Notes under the pieces: generated by a model
What the model saw: the letters and a program-made list of their open reading frames with translations, nothing else
Database searches by the model: none
What the model was told of the DNA's origin: nothing
Source: Anagrus nilaparvatae
Lineage: Eukaryota > Arthropoda > Insecta > Hymenoptera > Mymaridae
Length of the DNA: 64,000 nt
Direction of reading: 5' to 3'
NCBI GenBank assembly: GCA_022575985.1
Contig: JAKSXM010000036.1
Span: 372,001 to 436,000, forward strand
Made by a program: the position numbers and the translations under genes
In this document: positions 24,805 to 37,189 of the stretch, one piece after another
How positions within the stretch are numbered: position 1 is the stretch's first letter
How the letters are laid out: each line of letters opens with the position of its first letter

Positions 24805-25548
24805 GGGGTCGTTCAAAAAAAACGTAACGCTTAAAATTTCGTTTTTGAGGTACCCAGGTACCCCATGTAACACGTACCATGTCACATTTTTGTCAACCCC
24901 CTACCCACCCTTAAAAGCGTTACTATAACAAAAATAATTTTGTAATTTGTCAAACATGCTTTTTATTTGATATTTTTATTCGACGAGACTACGCTCACTG
25001 GGGTATCCACGTTATATACACTATAATCCACGTTAGAATTTTGATCAACGATAACCACGGAGAATATTCACGATATCTGCGATATCCCCGTTATATTATT
25101 TTTATTGGCGCACGGCCGGGAGGGCCTTCAGTTCTTTGGTTCATATTTGGGCTATGTATATCGCGGATATTCGTTGATAATCGTAGATATCGTGGATATT
25201 CTCCGTGGTTATCGTGAGAAAAATTTGTCATCGTGGATATCGTTGATAAAAATTCTAACGTGGATTATCGAGGATAATATCGTGGTTATTTCGGTGAGCG
25301 TATAGTCACTTCGATTTTTATTATTGATATATCAAACATCAATATTTTTTGATCATACTTAACACATGGGATATAATTATAATATATAGAAATAATATGT
25401 ATATTTTTTTGTATTATTTATCAAAAAATGTTCATTTTTGTTACGTAACGCTTTTTGTTAAATACCCACACATCCCATTTTCGGTAAGTAACACTTTTCT
25501 TTAACACCCACCCACCTTATGAGCGTTACGTTTTTTTTGAACGACCCC
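24805..25548. mobile_element. Harbinger-type MITE, TAA duplication
   Basis: Terminal inverted repeats GGGGTCGTTCAAAAAAAACG continue with TAACGCT, and TAA is duplicated on both sides (24802-24804 and 25549-25551). A second inverted AGCGTTAC word lies about 100 bp inside each end. TWA duplication and a G-rich terminus match PIF/Harbinger. No transposase remains. The interior carries a nested foldback (24983-25312). Confidence 0.85.
24983..25312. mobile_element. Nested foldback with ATCCACG repeats
   Basis: Inverted arms inside the Harbinger-type MITE. The left starts near ACTACGCTCACTGGGGTATC and the right ends near GGTGAGCGTATAGTCACT. Both arms carry many variants of GATATCCACGAT. The centre holds a GC-rich block (GGCGCACGGCCGGGAGGGCC). 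The 66-codon plus-strand frame across it is repeat-encoded. Confidence 0.7.
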
Positions 25549-25551
25549 TAA

Positions 25552-28377
25552 GTTAGGTGAAACCTATTACAATTGATATTTGATAATGCTAGTTTTTAAA
25601 ATTTTTTTCCATAGCACTTACAATACTTTTTGCTTATTGAAGCTGCAGAAAATTTGCCCTAATTATATAAATTAATTATGCAAAAATATAAATGAATCAC
25701 CAAAAAATAATTTTACAAATTAAACAAATTTTGAAAATAAATAATATTTCTTTTTATCACTAGGTTTATTAAATTTACATTTTAATCAAATTTAATGTAC
25801 TTATAAAAAAATAAAATATACAGCCTATAAAAAAAAGTATAAGTGATACTACTATATTACATATAAATAGTAGTATTGAAAAAGTAGTATAACTTTATTT
25901 AAGGGTGACAAAGAATGAAATCATGGTAATAATACTTAGAAGAGAAAAAAAAGGAGTTAGTAAAAAAAACAAGTAACAGAATAAATTGATTTCGTTAAGT
26001 CAACCAACCGTAACACCCCCTTATACTGTAGTAATATAAAATCTAGACTTAAAGCTTTTTTTTTTTTGGTTATCTTTATTTAAGCTTTGCGTGAGTATTT
26101 ACTATACAAGACATGTACTACTCGTATATATATATATATATTTTAACCAAAAAGCTACTTGAAAATCGAGGGAAACCAAGCACAACTGGGATTAGGATTT
26201 ATATATATAAATACGAATTTATATGTTAGTAATAGTGTATTGGTATAATAAAAAAGTACATAAATTAAATAATTTTTTTTTTTTTTTTTTTTTTCATTTA
26301 CATTTTATCGTTGTATTGATAATTTTTATTTAAGGAAAATTTTGTGTACTTTTTTTAGAGTACGTTGATAGAGAGTTTAATCCATTATGCAAAACAGGAA
26401 AAATTCGATATTAAACATAAATTGTATTTTACGATGCTTGGACAGAAAATTAAAGGACTTTCCAGATTGCACTTAAATTGTATTTGATAAATTACAAAAT
26501 GGCAAATTTTTATGTGGAAGATGTTTACAAGTAGGTTTTCTGGAATGGATTTAAAAAATCGAGTGTAACAAATAGAAGTAAGGAATATAAGATGTTAAAA
26601 TGGACATGGGGTAATCATGCTCAGGGAGAGGAGTAAATTGGCAAAATAATCCCCGTCCTCCGCTAGGCACAACATATAATTTAAAACGCGTAGTAATAAT
26701 GACCATATTGAGTTAATTTAGATTAAACATGTTCTATTTGCTCGTATAATTTCAAAATTTTGAATTTCTTTAATGTTTTAGGTTGCAAATGGAAACATTT
26801 CTTCAATGATGAGAAACTAAATGAAAAATTATTGTCCAAAAAAGATTGGAATAAAATTTACTATGTACGTTTTCAAAAAAAAAAAATCAAATTATGATAA
26901 AATAGAAATATTCAACTAATAGTAGTAGAGACAAATCAAATAGCCTAAAAAATAGTAGAATGATATAAATTACTGGAAAAATATGCCTTGATTCAGAAAT
27001 GAAGCTAAATAAACTAAATGAGGAAAATGGTAAAATTTTTTATAAAAATAGTAGTTTGCGGAATCGTGAAAACAATAGTATATAATGAACCAGTGTCAAA
27101 AAAAGTAAATAATGGCTCAATTAACTTCCAAGGTGAAGTCGAGGATAGGAAACTGCGATATGGGGCATTCGTTTTTTCTGGACAAGGGTCGTCTAAGATT
27201 TTACATATCTGGGGAAAAAAACTACTATTTTTTCACCTAGTCGCGGCAGCTTTTTGACACTTTGTACAAATTTTAAGTTTTATGTTTTAAATAACGGGGT
27301 AATATATGGGGTCCCTTGTTTAAAAAATAGCTATATTTCTTTGAAACCGGCTGGAAAATAACTGTTTTCTTACCTCTTCCTATAAAAAAGTGTTAAAAAA
27401 TTGTTGTTAAGTTGTAATAAATCAAACGATAAAATAAAAAAGCTTCCTTGTAACATAAATAACACATGTTAAATTACTAAAAATTAAAAAATACTTGTAA
27501 AATACACGCCTATTCTTACAATCATTCTTAAATCTTTAGTAATTTTAATACATTTGCTCATGTACAAATGTCTACACGCCTTCTCATAAACACAAAAAAA
27601 ACTACGACTTATCAAATTTGTAAATGACACAGCAAAAAAAAATATTTAGCCATTTTAAAAAAAATCATTTTTTTACATGACACGTTTCTGACTTAAAAAG
27701 ATATTTTAAATTCATTTATAACATAGAATTATTTAAAAAATTTCTTTCATAAATTAATCAATGAAAATAACAAATCCTGACTCTATTTTTCAATATTAAC
27801 AATATCTTTGACACGTAAAAAAAAATGTTGCCAAGTCATTGACTAAAATTCTTAAATAAAATATTTTTTAAACACACTATAACCTAAAAATTTTTTGATG
27901 ACTTGAAATATAGTACCTAATATTTTTTTTTGAAAAATAAAAAAAGGATCTAATTATATCACATTTATAAAGGCGTGTAAATAAAATGACTTAGCAGACA
28001 TTCCATTTATTATAATGTTTTGATTTTTTATTTATCAATGTACACTTTTTTTTATGCTGAGTTAATATTTAATAATCAATTGATATTTTTTTAAAGCTTA
28101 CATTCGAATTGAATTTATAGAAAAATATATATAAAAAAAAAACATGACAGTTGAATTAAATGGTTAAAAAAAAAAGTAATTAAAAAATGAATGAAATTAA
28201 AATTAATGGAGGTATAACATAAAATCAACAATGATAGCAATTTAAATTAATAAGATAATCAAAATTTTGGTCATAATATAGAACCACATTGAATTAATTT
28301 CTATCTCAATTCTCCCAGCTATTAATATAAATATTTCAATTTAAACACAAGCATAGAGTAATATTCGATTACTCAAA
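25552..28377. other. Gene-poor AT-rich stretch
   Basis: Contains a T22 tract near 26273 and other runs. The 79-codon plus-strand frame at 27018-27257 has no family features and no flanking splice signals that make it credible. Nothing else was recognised. Confidence 0.45.
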
Positions 28378-28485
28378 ATGATGGCGACGAACGACTATGA
28401 TTGTTCCCTAGATACTAAATTCTCATATTATTCGTACTCTTTATGTATGTATAAATTGTTTTATCAAATATATAAACTTGTATAG
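28378..28485 (+). CDS. Small ORF with strong start context, unknown
   Basis: 35 codons from an ATG in the context TCAAAATGATGG, close to the insect optimum CAAAATG. The first half (MMATNDYDCSLDTKFS) is mixed in composition, the second half is AT-driven. A short first exon whose donor was not identified is possible. No family was recognised. Confidence 0.18.
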   Translation: MMATNDYDCSLDTKFSYYSYSLCMYKLFYQIYKLV

Positions 28486-28680
28486 AAATTTATACATGTT
28501 CATGCAAACTAGTGTATTACATCGAGTATACGAGTAGCTTATAAAATCTTAACAACCCTTCTTCTTTGTAATATCCCTTCTACTCTTGGAGAAATATTTT
28601 AACAACCCTTTTACAATATAATGTACAACAAATCCTTATATACCTTTAATTTTCTATCCCTTCTTATAATATAGATTTAA

Positions 28681-28762
28681 TGCAACGCCCACTGATGTGC
28701 TATAACATCATTCAACTACGTCTTGGCGTGGCCGTTGACACGCTAGAACACTGGTTTAATTA
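28681..28762. other. GC-rich block of unknown nature
   Basis: An abrupt island of about 50% GC in DNA near 20% GC. It contains GGCGTGGCCGTTGACACGC, which can form a short hairpin (GCGTG/CACGC). Both strands have short open frames. It could be an exon, a structured RNA or a conserved noncoding element. Confidence 0.3.
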
Positions 28763-29609
28763 ATTACTTCGAAGTACTTAGTTTTTACTATTTTTTTTTG
28801 TTTTATCTGTTTTTTACATCTCTTGTTTTATTATACTCATGTGTGAATTTTAGTTTTCTTAGTATTGTAGAAATGTAAAAGCTCAAAAGCTTGGGTGTAT
28901 GTGAGGGTATATTAGCTTTATGAAAATTGTGTCATTTTTTGGAATCAAATAAAAATGATATTACACATGAACATATTTAAATAAATTTTGAGGTTTGCGA
29001 TTAGCCGAATGTTCGGGTACGTGATCCGAAAGTTTTGTCTTTTTTTCGGGTTGGATCGGTTTTTTTAATTAAATCGGAAATTCCCTTAGTTTTAGGATTC
29101 TATAAATATTTTTATTTTGAAAATTTTTCATTGGGTTTATCAGAAAACCAACCCGATCCAGGGCAAAAATCCGAAACTGACTCGAATTCTCCAACCATAC
29201 GACTCCCGTATTAATATAATTATCTTTCCTGTTTAGAAATTCATCTGATAAATCTTACCCTAATTAAAACAAAAAATCTAAATTAATAGCCACTTAAATG
29301 AACATCTATTGTGAAAGGGTAACAGATTTATCTTTTAAAATTTATTAATGCATACTTGAGCTTTTCAAAATGTATTAAAATTAATAGCTGAGAAAATTTT
29401 ATTACTCATTTTTCTGAAGTCGAAAAATCTGGTTTAGTGACTAGTTTCTTAATAAAATTTTTATGTGCTGTGTTAGTTATAATAAAAGAGCGAAAAGCGT
29501 TAAAAAAAATTATTTTTATAATGCTACCTTAGACTTTTCTAAAATATTATTCAAACGTTTTTCAAGCTTTGTAACTCAATGGTAATTAAACCATTGAGGA
29601 ATTGGGAAA
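28763..29609. other. AT-rich spacer
   Basis: Bases 28985-29215 hold degenerate, partly inverted TCGGGTTGGATCGG / CCAACCCGATCCA sequence, possibly a short decayed element. No gene. Confidence 0.4.
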
Positions 29610-29617
29610 TAAATAAT

Positions 29618-29925
29618 TTTATTAATATGGAACATATTTATTGGATAGTGAATCTCAAAATTGAGTAAAGGGTTCAAATTTGACCAATTTAAAATTTAAA
29701 GACTTAGGGATTTAAAATAAAGGGGGTTTAGAGAATTAGAATGACTTGGGCATAGATAAGTATCTAACTTAACTTTTGATAAAGACAATAAATGCGAATT
29801 ATAAAATTAGTAAATAGCAATGGATTATGTATGTATTGTACTCAGTTCTTTTTTGTAGTAAACATGTTCTATTGTTCTATGCATATGTTTCTACACAAAC
29901 CAGTTGTAATTTTTTTGCTAGAAAC
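29618..29925 (+). repeat. Dispersed repeat copy A (GGAACAT ends)
   Basis: Begins ATATGGAACATATTTATTGG and ends near AACATGTTCTATTG...ACACAAACCAGTTGT. The same order of blocks occurs at 56.69-57.08 kb (ACATGGAACATGTTCATTGG, 'gggacttagaat', GGACATGTTCC, ACACAAACCGATTAT). Short GAACATGTTC-like inverted ends suggest a MITE family. Confidence 0.6.
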
Positions 29926-31030
29926 AAAGTTTAAATTATAAATTTATATTATTGAATTGTCAATAAATGTTATTATCATATTAGCAGCATAATATCTTTT
30001 ACAATAGCACTTAAAAAATATTACTCGACTTACTCACAAACCTCCCTATCATACAATAAATTAATAAATTTTCAATTAATTTTAAAAATCAATAAAAACA
30101 CATTAATAAAATTGATTAAAAATTTTTTTACATAATAAACACATTTTATTCATAAAAGCAGTTAATTATAAAAATAAAAAAATTTATTATAAAATTTCAC
30201 ATAATAATTAGCAAACATCATCGACATCAATACTTTCTTTAAAAACCATTAATTCTTGTTTATTATTACCATTAAGGATTATAATATTGTATATAAAAAA
30301 ATTCTTTTAGAATATTAAAATATATATGTTTTATTAAATATAACGAGTATATAAAAAAGAATTTTTATATTTATGTATATATTAGACTGGACCTTATTTT
30401 TAAAAATTTAATTTTGTTTTAGATTTTTTAAGAAAAAAATTGGTTATTTTTATTGAAATATTTTAATTGTTTTAAATTTTGATTACAGAAATTTTCTTTG
30501 AACGATAGGATTTATTGAGTTTGAGGTTACAGGGCTCAATTAGAGACTTTTATTAAGATTTTTAAGACCCTATTTTTTGTGCCAATCAATCCAATGTAAC
30601 GTCCCTGGGTGCGAACTGTTCGAAATTGCAACATTTTTTTTAAATTTTATGTTTTTTTATGAAGTCTATTCTTTTTGTTACAAAAAAAAAAACAGAACTG
30701 GAATAAACCCAGAGGTGAAGATGCGGGCTTATTTAAAAAATGTTTTAGGTTAAATTGTAATTTAATTAAATTTTCACTAAACAAAATTTTTTTTTAACTT
30801 AAATTGTTTACTACTAAAAAGAAAACACTATATAAAACACGATTTAATATTTCCTTAATCTTTAAAAATATATGATCCCAATAAATCGTATTCTAATTAT
30901 CGCCATGAAAACGAGCGCGGTTCTTTTTTGTTTTATCCCATATTAGTTCTAATAAGTTACATTACTGAAGTATCAATCGCCAATCTTCTTCATATTTTGC
31001 ACAGCTAGTATTTAAAAAAAATATTAGATA
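29926..31030. other. AT-rich spacer
   Basis: No exon, repeat boundary or RNA gene recognised. Confidence 0.45.
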
Positions 31031-31036
31031 CGGATT

Positions 31037-32140
31037 TTTTTATTTTTGCCACGGTTACTTTTTAGCGCAAAAAATCGCTTATAAAGTATAATTTTTAAAC
31101 CCAGGACCCTGGGACTTCATCATGTCTGAAAATAAATGTATAGTAACCTATAACTCGTTATTTTTTGTAAAAATTACCGATTTATCCTTTCAAAAGGATG
31201 GTTTTTGCTTATTTAGCGGTGTAGAGCTCTCAAAAAAGCTTCGGTACCTTAAGGACGCTCTGTCCACCACTGGGTGTTTTTTGCGCAGTATATTTGTAAC
31301 TAAAGTATTTTAACCGTATATTTATTTATAATAATTTTTTAATGAAAGAATCAATAGTTTTCAGTATTTAGTACAAGAATATAAAAAAAAAATTAAAAAT
31401 GTTTATTTGTTTAAACAAAGACGACCTGTTAAATTTTTGAAATTTTTGGGTCATAAAAGCCTGAGTTCCCAGATCTGGGCTACTTGGATCAAAATTCTGC
31501 TTAGCTCATATTGAAGATCATTCAATTCTAGGTGGAGGTATAGTGGGAAATTTTTCGCTAAACCTCTTCAGTAATGAGTTATACCTATTTGTTTATAAAT
31601 TGTAGAGAATTTTTAACTTTTTTTTGTAAGCAATTAGCTGTAACTCATTACTGAAGAGGTTTAGTGAAAAATTTCCCACGATACCTCCACCTAGAATTGA
31701 ATGATCTTCAATATGAGCCAAGCAGAATTTTGAACCAAGTAGCCCAGATCTGGGAACTCAGGCTTTTATGACCCGAAAATTTCAAAAATTTAACAGGTCG
31801 TATTTGTTTAAATATTTTAACAAATAAACATTTTAAATTTTTTTTTTATATTCTTGTACTAAATACTGAAAATTATTGATTCTTTCATTAAAAAATTATT
31901 ATAAATAAGTATATGGTTAAAATATTTTAGTTACAAATATACTGCGCAAAAAACACCCAGTGGTGGACAGAGCGCCCTTAAAATTCGTAATCAGCGATCA
32001 TGAAAACCTATGATCAGGAATATTTTTAGGTGGTGAGTAATATCAATACCCTTTTCGCAATTTGAATATCGGTTATATGAAAATTTATATTTTGTAAGCG
32101 ATTTTTTGCATTAAAAAGCAATCGTAGCAAAAATAAAAGA
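31037..32140. mobile_element. Foldback element, ~1.1 kb
   Basis: Arms of about 340 bp (31245-31590 against 31632-31985) pair almost perfectly around a loop near 31.6 kb; for example GACGCTCTGTCCACCACTGG is matched by its complement. Outside these, less conserved flanks (GCGCAAAAAATCGCTTAT and a block ending near 32140) also pair with about 50 bp offset, so the ends are older or differ by an indel. The 63-codon frame at 31122 is part of the left arm. Confidence 0.85.
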
Positions 32141-32199
32141 GAGTTTAAGACTCAAAAAGAATAATATTAATAATGCACATATATTAAAATTCAGTGTGT

Positions 32200-32890
32200 A
32201 GACTTTACAAAATAGCTAATTAATTCTAAATAATTATAATTCATATAATCTCACGTGTTCTAAGAAAATTAAAAAAAAATGAATTCTTACCGATATCTGT
32301 AATTTAATTTAAATGTATAATAAACTATTTTAATGTATATAATGGAGTCAATTTTAAATTTTGATAATTTCCTTATATAGCCTTATAAAATCATTTCACT
32401 TGCGAGAAAAAATTACATCACTACCGATATTAAAGTGCTTTAAATCCGCGTTTACATCAAGGTAGTAATTTTTTGATAACGAATGCTCATCTGGAAATCC
32501 TCAACTTTACTTGGCAGACACTTGAGAACTTTCGGATGAGTATGCCTTATAAAAATGAATATGCTTTGAGTTAATCATTAGCCTGCCAGCGTGTGTGTAT
32601 TTTTACAATCAAATAGCTAAACTGTCTAAATACTACATTTTTTTTTTACTTTATTTATTGTATATAATTATTTATTGTTATTTATTGTATTTACTTTCAT
32701 GTTGTCACTCGAGTTATATAATTATATACGATTATATAGATTGTAAAAAGTAACCATCCATCGACCAATTCAGAACTCGATTCAGAACCTTTGAAAAAAA
32801 TGTTTAAAAAGTTATAAAGCCGTAAAAGCACCTCGGGAATACCATAGAGTTAAGAAAAATTACTATTTAAAATTTAATTAGAAATTTAAA
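32200..32890 (+). repeat. Dispersed repeat family, long copy 1
   Basis: Collinear with 43130-43775 over about 650 bp. Shared blocks in order: TTATATAGCC plus the core CACTTGCGAGAAAAA, 'gtgtgtattttt/gtgggtgtatta', a TTTACTTTATTTA block, GTAACCATCCATC, ACCAA(T/C)TCAGAA, and ATGTTTAAAAAGTTATAAAG. Divergence is moderate. No coding. Confidence 0.8.
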
Positions 32891-33559
32891 TAAGAGTTGA
32901 TAGTTATTTGCAAAATAATTATTAAAATAATTGTATACTTGATTCTTCTGTTTTCAAATTAAGTTCATTCAGCTATTTTTTACCCAAAAGCATGAAATTA
33001 AAAAAAAATTTTAATAATTTTATAGTCTACTCTACCTTAAAATTTATTTATAACTTCATATACTTTGAATATAGGTATATCTATAATTTAAAAAATTTAA
33101 GTGGTACGGCCTGTTTGGAATTGCAGTATACTTTCTTCAAAGCTGGGAAAACTGGCATGCTCTTATGGTCGTTTTCAATAACACTGATCCAAAAGTTGTT
33201 GCAAAATATCCATGGCATGGAAAAATTCAACACTGAACAGTTCCAAAAACTAGTCGTAAACGGAAAATTTTTGAACGGAACCATTTTCCAAAAATCAGTG
33301 CAATAGATGTTTGAAGGACTAATACGTTGAAAAAATTTTTTGAAAACGGAAAAATTTGAAAACTTTTCGTTTTCAATGATCCGTTTAAAAAAATTCAACA
33401 CGGAGTTATCCGTTTTTGCAAATTATGAAAATTTGCTTTCGTTTTCATATTTTTTTATTTTTTTACTTTCCGTTGCACTGATGTTTTGAAAATGAATCAG
33501 TCCAAAAATTCTTCGTAAATTTTTTTTTTTTCTAAAAAGTTAATATTTACTTGTACGCT
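32891..33559. other. AT-rich stretch, possible old repeat
   Basis: Bases 33100-33500 contain recurring 'cgttttcaa' and 'cagtgcaac/ttgcactga' words. The overlapping 104- and 106-codon frames on opposite strands have no family features. Confidence 0.35.
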
Positions 33560-33892
33560 TTACCTTAATAAACAAAAATCCTGACCAAATTCAAACCTTA
33601 CAATTAAATCAGCATCTTCAATATAACAAAATTTTAAAAGGTCAAATGACAAAAAAATTAAGTTATGAAAATAAAAAGAAGTTGCTGCATTTAATAAATA
33701 AAAGAAATTTAAAAGTTTGTTTATTACCGATAGTGAAATCATTTTAAGCTCTAAGTCAAAATTTAGTATGGTAAGCATAATTTGATACAAGTCGTACCAC
33801 CGTATTACAAAAGGTAGCTCGTACCATGGAGATTTGACACCAACAAGCCCCAAACCGAATATTTTAAAAACATCACCCAGACTAATATACAT
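33560..33892 (-). CDS. Candidate exon, possible chemoreceptor N-terminus
   Basis: 110 open codons on the minus strand, preceded by a pyrimidine-rich acceptor ending TATATTAG (near 33882) and followed by a donor-like TTAAG|GTAAAGC. The first half reads VFKIFGLGLVGVKSPWYEL then a hydrophobic stretch (LYQIMLTILNFDLELKMISL), reminiscent of the first exon of insect odorant receptors (a conserved LK..GLW region followed by helix 1). This resemblance is weak, the usual tryptophan is missing, and no later receptor exons were found. It could be a receptor gene fragment or chance. Confidence 0.28.
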   Translation of the reverse strand: MYISLGDVFKIFGLGLVGVKSPWYELPFVIRWYDLYQIMLTILNFDLELKMISLSVINKLLNFFYLLNAATSFYFHNLIFLSFDLLKFCYIEDADLIVRFEFGQDFCLLR

Positions 33893-36800
33893 ATAAAAAG
33901 TAAGAAAAAGAAAAATTTATATTACTTATAAAGATAGAAAGCTCCTGTTTTACATTACAAGAATATGAAGCACATCATTACTCAGACTGTCAACTATATA
34001 CATTGAATAATCTAACAGACCAATTTCAACAGTAAATACATTTGTATAAAGATGAAACAAGGAATATCATATATATACTCACACACGTATATTAAATAAA
34101 TACTTATATATTTAAACTTATGAGTATTTATATCTCAAGGGAGTCATGAAATGGGTCGAAGGGTGACTTGAAGCTTCATCAACGGATATTAAAGGATTTG
34201 CATGAAGTATATTGTATTTATCATTGTTATTGTTGTCATTCACATATAAAATGATGAAAAGTTGAATTTATATATGCTGGACACAAAATATTCCATTGGG
34301 TGTTATATATATATAGTTAATGTCTCGATTGATTGGATTAAATTTATATATATGCATTGTAAAATCTTATATACTTTATAAAGTGTTTGTATAAATTTTA
34401 TTTATTTTATAATATTTCAATGATAATTTAATTTATCTTTCATCAATTATATGTTTTGACAGTAAATAATTTTTATTTTCAATTTTATATTCGTTTGATA
34501 AAAGCCACATAAGAATGAAATGTGTATGGAGAAATGGATAATTTTTACTGAAGAATTTTTTTGGTCTTGTAAACTCTTCCACTAGTATCTTGATAACACT
34601 GTTATATTCTTGTTCTTTTTTCTCCAGTTAGTGCAAGATAATTTATTTTAATTAGTAAAAATAAATCTTCGTTCAAAATCTTTCTAATTTGGCAAGACTG
34701 TAAAATTTAGATATAAAAATCTTGAATTTAATACACTGAGTAATGTGATCGTCACATTGTTTCAAAAATCGTCATAAAGTTTAATATTACTCCCTCCATA
34801 TCTTCCTTCCCACTTAAAAAAATTTTAAAAGTATTTTCTAAAAAAGAAAGATAATGAAGACTGAAAGTCTTCGAAACGTGGGTAATTTATTGCAAAAATA
34901 AAGAAAAAATTGTTAGCTCAAAAATCAAGTATTTTTATTAAATATTAAATATTTTTTAGGTCGAAAACAGATATGAAGAACCATCATCGTAAGCATAGGT
35001 TATAACTAGTTTTTTTTCGTGGTATTATGACAGTCAATTCCAAAAAGTATCGTCAGTATCTTATGCGTAAACAGAAAAAGAAACGAGAATTTAGGATTTT
35101 TAAAGTTAAGTATATATGTGAAGATGTGATTACATTCGGCAAACATAAGAATGAATAATTACATATACTAAAAAAATTGGTTCTTTTCCAAAGTAATATT
35201 TGAATTCAAAAAAATCACATTTTAATCAAAAAAAAATTTTAAGCAACCTAATGTATGTATAACGTTGCATACTACAAGCACAAAAACAGTAATTGAATTA
35301 ATTAAACAAAACAAGTATAATTAGAAAATATATCGCTGATAGTTACATACAACATAAATCAGTCGGCAATAAAAACTTTGATTTAAAAATGTTACTTAAG
35401 TAAGTACAGAAATGTATATTAGTTTGAAAATGAAAATGTGTTAAAATATATATATATAGGGATCTTATATATATAAAGGCGTGTCTCCATCTGGTGAGTT
35501 CATGTTTCCATTAATTAATTGACGCAAGACCCGAAACTAACTGCAAGTTAATAAGCAAATTGCCATGCAATAAACTTAACTCAAGCTCTTAGACAAACTG
35601 TATATATATAATTTCAAAGCACGCGTATCAAACTAAACTTGTTACTTTCTTGGTCTGTCCATAGAAAGAGATAGATAATTTGATATATTTAAGATTTATC
35701 TTAATACTTTCCCCATGTATATATTTTTTTTTCACTTTTAAACATTTACACCCTTGAATTAAGAGCCACAGATGTGGCTTAATGTACATGTATTAGTGAT
35801 ATATATGTGTAGTAAACTTAGTAATTCCTTTTTAGGATATATTATAAGTAAGCTCATGTATATATGGAAAAGTTATACATAATTCTACAGCTCGTAAAAT
35901 TTTCTCACCCTGTACATATAAACGACTATATTTTCTTAAATTTTAACCCCCCTTTTTTTTCTATATATACAAAATTTTATACTTTTTCTTAGTAGTGTAA
36001 TTTAATGTCATTCATTTTTGTTTAAAAAAATTTACACACACATATACAATGAAAAATAAGGTACATTTACATATATAAGTAATATTCACCCTTATTTTAA
36101 TAATACAACTCTGTATTTAAATGTTAAAATTCTTTTAAAGCTGTCATGAAGCGTCATATTGTTGAATACTAATTATTTAGTAATATGTGTCCCTGTTTAC
36201 ACGTGCTAACGATGCCACGAAGGGTTGATTGAATATTACTACTCTTTTTTTTTTTAGTATAATTAAAAAAAGCTGTTTTACTTTTAATAAAATTTACATT
36301 GTCATTTTTTTCTTGTATGTAAAAAAATTAATGTTTACGTACAGAGAGAATTCAAAAAAATTTTTTTATCGAAATAAAAAGGTGTGTAAAAAATATATCC
36401 TGATAACAAGTTTGAGTAATACAAGTACTTTTATGTGTATGCTGTAATATACGAAACCACGTATGAGTCGTTATAGGGCATTTAAAGAGTTTTAAAATGT
36501 GAATTTAACGAGTGTTTTCTATCGATTTTATTATTTAACGATTATTTTAGCTTTAACTTGTGTACAAAATGTCTGAATAAATAAAACAAAGAATAAAAAA
36601 TGTTTTTTTTTAAATCAGTAAAAAAAATAAAATATTGGTTTTTTTAGGTGGGCTAGATATTTTTTGTTGTTGAAGTTTTTGTTAATTTATTGGAAAAATT
36701 GGTGCTAAAAATGAAAATTAAGGTATTAAAAGTGAGTTTCAAAAAGAGGATTTTTCACTGTTTGATTGACAGTTTTATAAATTGCACTTTTCCGTTTTCT

Positions 36801-37184
36801 GATATTTTTTGGAGGTATTATCATTTACTGCATAAAAATATCTGTGATAATAATGCGCCAAATTGATTAATAAAAAAATTGCTGACACGATTAGATTGCT
36901 TTTTCTGATATTTTAAGCAATTTGCTTGTAAAAAAACCTAACCGAGTTACCAGAAAATGAAAATACATTTCAAAAATCTATATTTTTTACAGAAAATTTC
37001 TACAACTGATTTAACTTGCAAACCAATTTGTAAATAAAAATGATCCTAATCTCCCGCAAAACTACACCTTTATGTGTAAACTTTCATATTTTGAATGAAG
37101 TTTCAATTTCAAATCGATTTTTTTCTAAATTTGACAAATAAATTTGAAAATGATTTTATTGTCATCTAGCAAGACACAAATTAA
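33893..37184. other. Gene-poor AT-rich stretch
   Basis: No supportable exon. TATATATAAAGGCGTG at about 35471 resembles a TATA box with a GC-richer downstream region (35480-35560). A perfect 16-bp palindrome AGCCACAGATGTGGCT lies near 35764. Confidence 0.4.
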
Positions 37185-37189
37185 TTAAA

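Noticed and set aside
32992..33401. Opposing 104- and 106-codon ORFs
   Set aside because: Complementary frames over repetitive AT-rich sequence with no splice or domain support.
35764..35779. 16-bp palindrome AGCCACAGATGTGGCT as an operator
   Set aside because: A single short palindrome with an E-box centre is not enough to support a regulatory call.
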